From Streptomyces canus (GTDB lineage Bacteria; Actinomycetota; Actinomycetes; Streptomycetales; Streptomycetaceae): a stretch of DNA of 64,000 nt. Positions 52,451 to 60,287 of this stretch are shown here, piece after piece; within the stretch, counting starts at the first letter, position 1; every line of letters starts with the position of its first letter. The notes below the pieces were generated by a model. The model worked only from the letters and a program-made list of their open reading frames with translations. It did not search any database and was not told where the DNA came from. The stretch lies in assembly GCF_001514145.1 (NCBI RefSeq), contig NZ_KQ948674.1, forward strand, positions 1 through 64,000, given 5' to 3'. Position numbers and translations under genes: made by a program.

Positions 52451-54358
52451 ATGCCCGCGCCCGTCATCATCGGCGTCAACTATCACCGGATCGGCGAGGT
52501 GGATCCCGCCAACCCCTACCACCGCCTCCACACCGTGCCGCTCGAGGTCTTCGCCCGCCAGCTCGACTGGATGCGTGCTCGCGGCGCGATCGTCTCCCCG
52601 GATCAGGCCCGCGCCGCCGACCTGCCGGCCGACGTCAACTTCGTGGTGTGCTTCGACGACGTGCCGGTCTCCGCACTCACCGGCATCGGACTATTGCGCT
52701 CGCAGGGCCTTCCGGTGACGCTCTCGCCCGCCGGGGTGCTCGCCGACGACGGACTGGGATGGCGCGACAAGGTCTACGCCATCGAGAAGTACGCCGATCC
52801 CGAGCACATCGCCCAGCACGTCGCCGACCACCTCCCGGAAGCCGCCCGCCGGGAGAGCACCTTCTACCACCTCACCAAGAGCGCCGACCTCGATCCCGAC
52901 CGGGTGCGCACCCGGCTGATCGACCCGCTGTACGCGTCCGTCCAGGACCGCGCGGCCCCGTTCTTCGCCGAACGCGGCTACCTCACCTGGCCCCAGCTGC
53001 GGGACCTCGCGCGCGATCCCCAGGTCACGGTGGCCAACCACACCTACCAGCACGACAACCTCGCCGCCCTCGGCCGTGACGCCGTGCGCGCCGAAGTCGC
53101 GCGCGCCCACACCCACTCCACCCGCCAGATGAGAGCGTCCGCCCGGTACTTCACCGTCCCCTTCGGCCGCCTGACGCAGGAACTCGCCCTGGACCTGCTC
53201 GATCCACTCATCTCCCTGGGCTATGAGGGCATCCTCTGGGTCGGCTCCGGCGGAGTGAGCGTCCACGGCCCCTACCAGCACCAGGTCCTGCACCTGATCC
53301 GGGTGCACGCGGCCGAGACGGCCCACGGGTTCGCCGATCAGGTGGACGCCGCGGTCCGCGGCGCGACCCGCGCGGCCATCTGGCAGGTGCCGGAAGTGGC
53401 GCACCACCGGCCGGTACAGATCCTCGAAGGAAGCAGCGCCCGCCGTGCGGGGACGCTCGAGATGGTGCTGCGCCAGGGCAAGGACCACGCCAGCGATCCG
53501 GCGTACTTCCACCACCAGTTCACGGCCAACCCCTACCGCGGGACCCGCGCCGACTACCGCACGGTCGAGGCCGACGGCTATCCCGAAGCCATCGCGTACC
53601 ACTTCCACACCACCTTCGCCGTGGACGGACAGCGGGTGCCGGGCATCTACCTGTCCGGCTGGCGCAAACTCCCCCACGCGCACGCCACGGCCGCAGGCCG
53701 GCTGCTGCGCGCGCTCCTTGATCACGAGCCGATTGTCGGCGTCTACCGGCCCAACCCAGAGATCCACACCGCCTTCCGGGCCTGGCACCGCATCCGCGTC
53801 ACCCAGCTCGACCTGCCCGCCTCGCCCCACCGCCGCGCGACCGGCCCGTCCGCATGGAGCGCCCAGGAGAGCAGCGCGTTCCCCGCCGACTACGAAGACC
53901 TGTGCGCGGCATCCGTCCAGCGCGCGGGCTTCACGGTGGCCCGCGACAGCTCCTACTACCACTGGCGGCACGCAACCTATCCCGCGGCCCCGGCCACCTT
54001 CCTCGCCGTACGCAGCGCGGGCCGGCCCACCGGCATCGCGGTCACGCTCCATCTGCGCAAGGTCACCCACGTCGTTGACTTCCACCTCGCAACCAACGAG
54101 GACGCGGACCACCTGCTCGCCGCGGTCCGGACGCACGCCGCCGACCACGGCTGCGCGGCCGTCCGCTGGGAGACCACCAACGCCCCGCTCATCCACACCG
54201 CCGTCGAGCACCACGGAGCGACCACCACCACCTACGACAACTTCTACCGCTTCAACTCCTCACGGCGCGCCTCCCACGGCGTCGCGCTACCTGGCGAGCG
54301 CTGGAGCGACCTGCAACTGCATGAGACCGCCACCACCAGCGACGTCCTACCTCGGTGA
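52451..54358 (+). CDS. Polysaccharide deacetylase - GNAT/FemAB-like fusion
   Basis: 635 residues; ATG after GGGAG. The N-terminal ~330 residues look like a NodB-type deacetylase: FVVCFDDVP with Asp69-Asp70 and NHTYQH (His197, His201) as metal ligands, with FTVPFGRLTQ as the RxP-like region. The C-terminal ~300 residues are acyltransferase-like (SGWRKLPHAHATAAGRLLRALL; FLAVRSAGRPTGIAVTLHL; ADHGCAAVRWETTN), in the style of GNAT/FemAB-type enzymes. A protein that removes an N-acyl group and adds another would fit amino-sugar remodelling. The fusion is unusual. It is followed by the AMP-ligase gene 11 bases on. Confidence 0.75.
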   Translation: MPAPVIIGVNYHRIGEVDPANPYHRLHTVPLEVFARQLDWMRARGAIVSPDQARAADLPADVNFVVCFDDVPVSALTGIGLLRSQGLPVTLSPAGVLADDGLGWRDKVYAIEKYADPEHIAQHVADHLPEAARRESTFYHLTKSADLDPDRVRTRLIDPLYASVQDRAAPFFAERGYLTWPQLRDLARDPQVTVANHTYQHDNLAALGRDAVRAEVARAHTHSTRQMRASARYFTVPFGRLTQELALDLLDPLISLGYEGILWVGSGGVSVHGPYQHQVLHLIRVHAAETAHGFADQVDAAVRGATRAAIWQVPEVAHHRPVQILEGSSARRAGTLEMVLRQGKDHASDPAYFHHQFTANPYRGTRADYRTVEADGYPEAIAYHFHTTFAVDGQRVPGIYLSGWRKLPHAHATAAGRLLRALLDHEPIVGVYRPNPEIHTAFRAWHRIRVTQLDLPASPHRRATGPSAWSAQESSAFPADYEDLCAASVQRAGFTVARDSSYYHWRHATYPAAPATFLAVRSAGRPTGIAVTLHLRKVTHVVDFHLATNEDADHLLAAVRTHAADHGCAAVRWETTNAPLIHTAVEHHGATTTTYDNFYRFNSSRRASHGVALPGERWSDLQLHETATTSDVLPR

Positions 54359-54369
54359 GGAGGCTCCCT

Positions 54370-55893
54370 ATGTACACCGTCGCAGATCTCGTCTTGGCCA
54401 ACGCCCGCACCCGGCCGGAGAAGACAGCCGTCATCGACGGCAACGACACGGTCAGCTACGGCCAACTCGCTGACCATGCATGGCACTTGGTGGGAGGCCT
54501 GCAGGGCCTTCTCCCCGCGGGTTCCCGTGTTGTGCTGCTCCTGCCGCGCTCGGCCGACACGCTCGCCGTGTACTTCGCGGCGCACCTGGCCGGCCTCGTC
54601 CCGGTGATCGCCCACGAACAGCTCCGTACCCGCCAGCTCGCGCACATTGTCGACCACGCCGAAGCGGGCCTCGCCCTCACCACCGACCGCCTGGCCGCGC
54701 GGCTGAGCACCTGTCTGCCGCCGCAGCGCATCCTGACGGTGCCGGGCCTCGCTGCCTCGCCACCGGCGGCACAGCCGGTCCGTCCGCGCGTCATCGGCCG
54801 GGATCTCGCCGGTCTGATCTACACGTCCGGCTCCACCGGCAGGGCCAAAGGCGTCATGCTCAGCCATGACAACCTCCTCGCCGGTGCCGAGATCGTCGCC
54901 GACTACCTCGAGCTGACGCCGAAGGACCGCACGCTCGCCCTGATGCCGCTCTCCTTCGACTACGGGCTGAACCAGGTGCTGGCCACGTTCCACGCGGGCG
55001 GCACCGTCGTGATCCAGCGCTCCTCCTTCGCCCCGGACATCTGCCAGACACTCCTTGCCCACGAGGTGACCGGGCTGGCCGGGGTGCCCACCCTGTGGAG
55101 CGACCTGCTGCGAGCCGGCTCCCCCTTCGTCACCGCCCGCTACCCCGCACTGCGCTATCTCACCAACACGGGCGGTGCCTTGACGCCCGCCGCCGTTCAG
55201 GCGCTTTGCTCCGCCCAGCCCCAGCTGGCGGTCTTCGCGATGTACGGACTCACCGAGGCCTTCCGCAGCACCTACCTCGCCCCGGGCCGGCTCCAGGAGA
55301 AGCCGGCCTCCGTGGGCCGTGCCATCCCCGACTGCCAGGTCGACGTCGTGGACGACGAAGGCCGGCCCTGTCCCCCGGGCGAGGTCGGCGAAGTGGTGCA
55401 CCGCGGTCCGACGGTCGCGCTGGGGTACTGGCGCGACCCCGAAGCCACCGCCCGCGTCTTCCGGTCTCGCCCCGGGCTGCGGCCCCCGCTGCAGGAGACC
55501 GTCGTGTACTCCGGCGACCTCGGCTACACCGACGCCGAGGGCGACCTGTACATCACGGGCCGCCTCGACGAACTGACCAAGATCCACGGGATTCGCGTCA
55601 CCCCCACGGAAGTCGAGACGGAGGTATCGGCTGCCGGTCTGACCGCGGCCGCGGTCGCGGTGTTCGTCGCCGATCCCTCCGGTGCCTCGGAGCCGCGCCT
55701 CCTCCTCGCCGTGCAGCCCCGGGAGTCCTCTTTCAGCGTCGACGCCCTGCACGCGTACTGCGCCGCCGAACTGCCGCCGCACATGCGTCCTGGGCGCATC
55801 GAGGTCCTCGACGAACTCCCGCGCACACCGCACGGAAAGCCCGACCGCCAGCGCATCCGTGCCTTCCTGACGAGCGAGGGAGCCGACCGATGA
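54370..55893 (+). CDS. AMP-dependent acyl/amino-acid ligase
   Basis: 507 residues; ATG with GAGGAGG upstream (the frame extends to 54355 without benefit). ANL superfamily: A3 loop YTSGSTGRAKG (151-161), A5 MYGLTEAFRSTY, A7 YSGDLGYTDAEGDLYITGRLDE and the catalytic Lys490 in HGKPDR. The binding pocket suggests a fatty or aromatic acid rather than a typical NRPS amino acid, but this is not firm. A free ACP gene (58304) may receive the acyl group. ATGA overlap with the aminotransferase gene. Confidence 0.87.
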   Translation: MYTVADLVLANARTRPEKTAVIDGNDTVSYGQLADHAWHLVGGLQGLLPAGSRVVLLLPRSADTLAVYFAAHLAGLVPVIAHEQLRTRQLAHIVDHAEAGLALTTDRLAARLSTCLPPQRILTVPGLAASPPAAQPVRPRVIGRDLAGLIYTSGSTGRAKGVMLSHDNLLAGAEIVADYLELTPKDRTLALMPLSFDYGLNQVLATFHAGGTVVIQRSSFAPDICQTLLAHEVTGLAGVPTLWSDLLRAGSPFVTARYPALRYLTNTGGALTPAAVQALCSAQPQLAVFAMYGLTEAFRSTYLAPGRLQEKPASVGRAIPDCQVDVVDDEGRPCPPGEVGEVVHRGPTVALGYWRDPEATARVFRSRPGLRPPLQETVVYSGDLGYTDAEGDLYITGRLDELTKIHGIRVTPTEVETEVSAAGLTAAAVAVFVADPSGASEPRLLLAVQPRESSFSVDALHAYCAAELPPHMRPGRIEVLDELPRTPHGKPDRQRIRAFLTSEGADR

Positions 55894-57044
55894 GACCTGC
55901 GCACAGCGAACTCCTCACGCCCCTGGAGGAGTTCACCCAGCTCCACGGGGCCACCGTGCGCCGCTTCGGACGACGCGCGGTCGATTTGGCCTTCCCCAAC
56001 CCGCAGTTCCTGGCCGACCCCCGCCCCTATGAGGTGCTCGCCTCCCTCGCCGCCCAGGCGGGCCCGCTCGATCTGCGCTACAGCCCCTTCGGCGGGTTCA
56101 CTCCCGTGCGCCGTCGGCTGGCCGGCGCCCTCGCCAAGGAGCACGCTCTGCCCTACGCCTGGAGCGACATCATCATGACGCCGGGCGCCACGATTGCCCT
56201 CCGCGTCGCCCTCCATGCGCTCTTTGCCCCTGGCGACCACATCATCTTGATCAGCCCTTGCTGGATGGACTACCCCCTGTACCTCACCGACCTCGGCCTC
56301 TCCTACACCCTGGTGTCCAGCACGCACGACAAGCGCCTCGACCCGCACGCCATCGCACAGGCCTGGACGCCCAGCACCCGAGGCGTGATCATCTCCCAGC
56401 CAGCCAGTCCTAGCGGGGTGATTCACGACCACACCGAACTGCAGCAGCTGTCCGTCGTCCTTAAACGGCACGCACGAGCGAAGCCACCGCTGCTCATTGC
56501 TGATGAGGCCCACGCTCACCAGGTCTGGGACAACACGCCGTGCCCGGCTCCGGCCGCGTACTACGCCCATACCCTCACGGTGCGGTCGTTCGGCAAGGCC
56601 TGGGAGATGCAGGGACAGCGCACCGGCTGCGTCGCCGTCTCACCCCGCCTCGAGCCCCGCAGCGAGACCACTACGGCGCTCCTGCGGCAGATGCGGATCG
56701 GCGGGCACTGCGCGCCGACCGCTCTGACCCAGCAGCTCGCAGCGGCCCTGTGCGAGACCGCCCCTGATCTGAAAGGCCTCGCCGATCTGCAGCATCATGC
56801 ACGTCAGCAGCTACACGCGGCCGGCATCACCGTCCTGGACACCCACGCCACGCGGTTCCTCTACGCACGCTGTCCGCGCGCCGACGATCGGGCCTTCGTC
56901 TCTCAGCTGGCCGACCGCGGGGTCCTCGTGATGCCGTCATCGCTCTTCCACGAGCGCGGCTGGTTCCGCATCGCCCTCAACCTTGGCGTGCCGGACCTCG
57001 ACCGTGCCCTAGCGACCATTGGCGAGGAGTGCGCCCGTGCTTGA
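55890..57044 (+). CDS. Class I/II aminotransferase (fold type I)
   Basis: 384 residues; ATGA overlap with the ligase gene. Fold-type I PLP enzyme: LRYSPFGGFTPVRRRLAGAL, TPGATIALRVALHALFAPGD, SQPASPSGVIHD, LLIADEAHAHQVWD with the pyridine Asp, SFGKAWEMQGQRTGC with the Schiff-base Lys, and FRIALNLG with the carboxylate Arg. The usual NPxNPTG is here QPASPSG. It may supply an amine to the product or process an amino acid for the AMP ligase. Confidence 0.87.
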   Translation: MRPAHSELLTPLEEFTQLHGATVRRFGRRAVDLAFPNPQFLADPRPYEVLASLAAQAGPLDLRYSPFGGFTPVRRRLAGALAKEHALPYAWSDIIMTPGATIALRVALHALFAPGDHIILISPCWMDYPLYLTDLGLSYTLVSSTHDKRLDPHAIAQAWTPSTRGVIISQPASPSGVIHDHTELQQLSVVLKRHARAKPPLLIADEAHAHQVWDNTPCPAPAAYYAHTLTVRSFGKAWEMQGQRTGCVAVSPRLEPRSETTTALLRQMRIGGHCAPTALTQQLAAALCETAPDLKGLADLQHHARQQLHAAGITVLDTHATRFLYARCPRADDRAFVSQLADRGVLVMPSSLFHERGWFRIALNLGVPDLDRALATIGEECARA

Positions 57045-58323
57045 AACGCACCTGCCCGTCACGAACGCATGCTGGACACCATCTGAGGGCGCACACTCCG
57101 GGAGCGTGACGCCGGACATGGCGCGCATGCTCCTCGGGCGCTTCGCCGATGTCCGCCAGGACGGAGGCCAGGTGATCGCACTGCGTGATCCCCTCGGCCT
57201 GAACAAGCTGTACGCCGCCTTCCACCCCGACGCCGGCGTCATCGCGGCGAACTACCTGATCGATCTCGTCAGGGCCGGGACCAGCTTCACCGACATCTAC
57301 GCCATCCCCCCGGGCAGCGTGGTCACGCTCGACCCGCAGCACCGTACGGGTGCGGTGCGCCGCTTCGCCGCACTGCCCGGCCGTGCCGGATCTGATCGCA
57401 CGGTGGGAGAGCTGGCTGCGGAGATCATCGCGCTCCTCGACCAGGGCATGCAGCACCTCGCGGCCGCACACCCCGACCTCCCCGTCGCCGTCTGCCTGTC
57501 CGGCGGTGCGGACAGCTCCGTCATCGCCTCCTACGCGCGCCGGCACTTTCCCCAATCCGTCGCGTACTCCTACTGCCTCGACGCCCGGCCGCTGAGCGAG
57601 GATGCTATCGCAGCCCGGGCCGTCGCCGACCACCTCGGCCTGCCCTGGCGTCTGGTGCGCGCCGACCGCCAGGCCCTGCTCGACACGATTCCTGCCGCCC
57701 TGCTCCACGGCCAGGACTGGCGCGACTTCAATGTCCACGCCGGCATCGTCAACGAGGTCCTGGCCGCGGCCATCGCAACCGACCACCCGGCCGGAGCGCT
57801 TGTCCTCACCGGCGATCTGATGAACGAGTTCCTCGCCGACTACACCCCCGTGACCCACGACGGCATCGACTACTACCGGCTGCCGCGCCTGTCACCGGAC
57901 CGACTGCGGATCCACCTCGCGCGGGGTCTGCAGACGGGTGACCGCGAAGTCGGAGTGTTCGCCGCGCACGGGCTGACCGTCGTACAACCCTACGGCTGGG
58001 CCGTCTCCCCGCTTCTCGCCCTGTCGGAACCCGTCAGCAAGCCACAGCTCATGATGGCGCTCGCGCGCGGCACGCTGCCGGCAGCGGTACTTCAGCGGCC
58101 CAAACTCCGTGCGCAGATCGGGGATCGCAACGCCGAGACCGGTGTCCTGCCCCAACTGCTCCGCGCCGGCATCGACCAACAGAGCCTCGAAGACCACTTC
58201 CGACGGACCCTGGGCATCCGATCACCGCTGGAGCTGCGCACCACCGTTCGAGGCGGCGTTCACCAGCCCGTCCCCGCACCCCGTATCCCTGCGGAAGGCC
58301 ATCATGAGTCCCTCACCAGCTGA
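57037..58323 (+). CDS. Asparagine synthetase-like amide ligase without a glutaminase site
   Basis: GTG at 57037 (GAGGAG upstream), eight bases inside the previous gene; 428 residues. The N-terminal ~110 residues keep fragments of the AsnB Ntn fold (RDPLGLNKLYAAF; DIYAIPPGSVVTL) but there is no N-terminal Cys, so it cannot use glutamine this way. The C-terminal PP-loop synthetase is intact: CLSGGADSSVIAS (SGGADSS, 155-161), then LTGDLMNEFLADY. This design resembles beta-lactam synthetase, carbapenam synthetase and lasso cyclases, which adenylate a carboxylate and join it to an amine other than ammonia. It probably forms an amide in this pathway. Confidence 0.82.
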   Translation: MLETHLPVTNACWTPSEGAHSGSVTPDMARMLLGRFADVRQDGGQVIALRDPLGLNKLYAAFHPDAGVIAANYLIDLVRAGTSFTDIYAIPPGSVVTLDPQHRTGAVRRFAALPGRAGSDRTVGELAAEIIALLDQGMQHLAAAHPDLPVAVCLSGGADSSVIASYARRHFPQSVAYSYCLDARPLSEDAIAARAVADHLGLPWRLVRADRQALLDTIPAALLHGQDWRDFNVHAGIVNEVLAAAIATDHPAGALVLTGDLMNEFLADYTPVTHDGIDYYRLPRLSPDRLRIHLARGLQTGDREVGVFAAHGLTVVQPYGWAVSPLLALSEPVSKPQLMMALARGTLPAAVLQRPKLRAQIGDRNAETGVLPQLLRAGIDQQSLEDHFRRTLGIRSPLELRTTVRGGVHQPVPAPRIPAEGHHESLTS

Positions 58324-58603
58324 TATCGCTGCCAGCATCGAAGCATTCATCCGGCGCGAAGCCTCGGTGGCCGACGACGACCTCGGCTTCAGCCGACAGG
58401 TGAACCTGTTCGACGCCGGATACCTCGATTCCCTGACGGTGGTGGCGCTGACCGTCCACATCGAAGAGGCACTCAGTACCCCGATCAGCGACACCGATCT
58501 CTTCGATCCCCGATTCGCCACGATCGACGGCATGGCCGAACTCGTTGCCGAGCGCGCCGGCCGGACCGCGGACGCAGCGCCCGGCATCACCGCCGACTCG
58601 TGA
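58304..58603 (+). CDS. Acyl carrier protein
   Basis: 99 residues; ATG with GGAAGG upstream, overlapping the previous gene by 20 bases. Four-helix carrier fold, with Ser43 in NLFDAGYLDSLTVVAL as the phosphopantetheine site (DSL motif). Stand-alone carrier, presumably loaded by the AMP ligase. No ketosynthase, condensation or thioesterase gene is near, so this is not a typical PKS/NRPS. Downstream 58604-58835 (232 bases) holds no further gene. Confidence 0.87.
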   Translation: MSPSPADIAASIEAFIRREASVADDDLGFSRQVNLFDAGYLDSLTVVALTVHIEEALSTPISDTDLFDPRFATIDGMAELVAERAGRTADAAPGITADS

Positions 58604-58835
58604 TGCCGACGGGATGCTCGCCCTCCGGCCCCGGGGCACCCGGGCTCTCCGCGTTTCGGCCAAGATCGGCTTCATCTCGGGCCAGTCCGGGCAAGGGTCG
58701 TTGCATCCCACACGCCCCACCGCCCCCGTCCTTTGGCGGAAGTGAGCGCGTCTTAAAAACGTGCGTTCGAAGACCCTTCCACCTCGTTGAGCCATACGCA
58801 CTCGAACTATCACGCGACAGGAACAGGAGGAGCCG

Positions 58836-60143
58836 TTGGCCCCGGCCCAGGACAGCACACCGGAACTCGCGCAGGGTCCGGCTGATCCCGCCTCGCCCGG
58901 AGCAGCGGCCTCAGCACGCACGTCGCCGCGCGTCGTCCAGGACCCGGGCACAGCGCGGGAGGCTATGGTCGCCCGGCTCGAGGAGGCGGGCGTTCTGCGG
59001 CCGGGCCCGGTGCGCAACGCCCTCCTCGCGATCCGGCGCGAAGTGCTGATTCCCCAGGCCTATGTGCGGCGCAGTCAGCCCGGCGAGGAGCCGCCACGGT
59101 GGGACCTGCTGGACTGGGCGGAGCCGGCCTACCGCGACGAGCTGCTCGCTTTGCTGTACGGCGGGGAGAGCGTGCTCGTCCAGCACGCCGGCGAACGGCT
59201 CCTCGGCCGGGTCCCGGGTCCGAGGTCCGGGGGCGCGATCACGGCGATGTCGAGCGTGGTGGACATGACCGCCGGGCTCCTACAGAGCCTGGACCTCCGG
59301 CCGGGGCAGCGGGTACTGGATATCGGCACCGGCGCCGCCGTGACCGCGGCAGTCGCTTGTTGGATCTGCGGCGATCGGACCGTGGTCACGCTGGATCGCG
59401 ATTCACATCTCACCGAGGCAGCGCAGGCGCGTCTGGCCGGTCTCGGCTACCGGCCGAGGGCGGTGACCGGGGACGGGGCGGCCGGCTGGCCAGCCGGCGG
59501 ACCGTACGAGCGGATCTTCGTCTCGTACGCCGTTCCCAGGGTGCCTTCGGCCTGGGTGGACCAACTCGCTCCGGGCGGGCATGCGATGGCGACCCTCAGC
59601 GGCACGTCGCCGTCGTGGCCCGGCCTGGCGATCATCACCGCCACGTCCGGCGGCCGCGTACGAGGGGAACTACGTCCGGTGGAGTTCGGGCATCGGCCCG
59701 GTCATGGATTCGAGCGGCTATGCATTTCACGGGAGTTCCTCGACCGGATCGAGGCCGGGGACGGGACCCGCGTCGTCCACACCAGCACAGCGCCTCCACC
59801 GGACGGGGCCCGCGGATTCTGGCTTGCTCTCGATCACTTGCGGCCCGGGCTGGTCCGCAACTGGTCTGCCGGCCACGTGGTCATCGGGGCCCCGGCCTGT
59901 GGTTCATGGCTCACCGCCCGGGCTACTGGAGCCGACTGCTGGAGTCTGACGGCCTGTGGGCCTCGGGACATCTGGGGAGAAATCCAGGACGTCGCCGGTC
60001 TCTGGAGGGCCGCAGGTGAGCCGTCCACCTACCAGCTGCACGTCGAGGACACCCAGCAGTGGGTCACCGCTGGCGCTGCCACGGCAGAACTCTCCTGGTC
60101 GCTTCCCAACACCGACGTCATGGGCGCTGAGGAGGAGCAATGA
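58836..60143 (+). CDS. PCMT-type (protein-L-isoaspartate O-methyltransferase-like) methyltransferase
   Basis: TTG at 58836 has GGAGGAG four bases upstream, so it is the likely start; 435 residues. The first 45 residues are a Pro/Ala/Ser-rich lead. A PCMT-like fold follows: RNALLAIRREVLIPQAYVRR, VVDMTAGLLQSLDLRPGQRVLDIGTG (SAM motif I at 160-166), VVTLDRDSHL, YERIFVSYAVPRVPSAWVDQLAPGG. Ordinary PCMT is ~210 residues; the ~200-residue C-terminal extension matches PCMT homologues tied to Streptomyces ribosomally made peptides. ATGA overlap with the next small ORF. Confidence 0.8.
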   Translation: MAPAQDSTPELAQGPADPASPGAAASARTSPRVVQDPGTAREAMVARLEEAGVLRPGPVRNALLAIRREVLIPQAYVRRSQPGEEPPRWDLLDWAEPAYRDELLALLYGGESVLVQHAGERLLGRVPGPRSGGAITAMSSVVDMTAGLLQSLDLRPGQRVLDIGTGAAVTAAVACWICGDRTVVTLDRDSHLTEAAQARLAGLGYRPRAVTGDGAAGWPAGGPYERIFVSYAVPRVPSAWVDQLAPGGHAMATLSGTSPSWPGLAIITATSGGRVRGELRPVEFGHRPGHGFERLCISREFLDRIEAGDGTRVVHTSTAPPPDGARGFWLALDHLRPGLVRNWSAGHVVIGAPACGSWLTARATGADCWSLTACGPRDIWGEIQDVAGLWRAAGEPSTYQLHVEDTQQWVTAGAATAELSWSLPNTDVMGAEEEQ

Positions 60144-60286
60144 CCGCTCGCGGAACCCGGGCTCCTACCGCCCTGCTCCAGCAGGGAGCTCCTGCTCGCG
60201 GCCCGGACGACGACCACCCCAACTCGTTCGGGCCCTGCCCCCGCAGCTACCAGGCCCGCTGTTCCCCGACCTTCGAGAGGTGCTGA
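60140..60286 (+). CDS. Small Cys-containing peptide (48 aa), candidate RiPP precursor
   Basis: ATG overlaps the stop of the PCMT-type gene and is preceded by GGAGGAG; TGA lies one base before the next ATG. The N-terminal half is Ala/Arg/Gly-rich; the middle has DDDHPN; the C-terminal 18 residues contain three Cys, two Ser and one Thr (GPCPRSYQARCSPTFERC). The precise coupling to two enzyme genes supports translation. A leader-plus-core layout is possible, but no FxLD motif or known leader is present, so a precursor role is only a hypothesis. Confidence 0.4.
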   Translation: MTARGTRAPTALLQQGAPARGPDDDHPNSFGPCPRSYQARCSPTFERC

Positions 60287-60287
60287 C

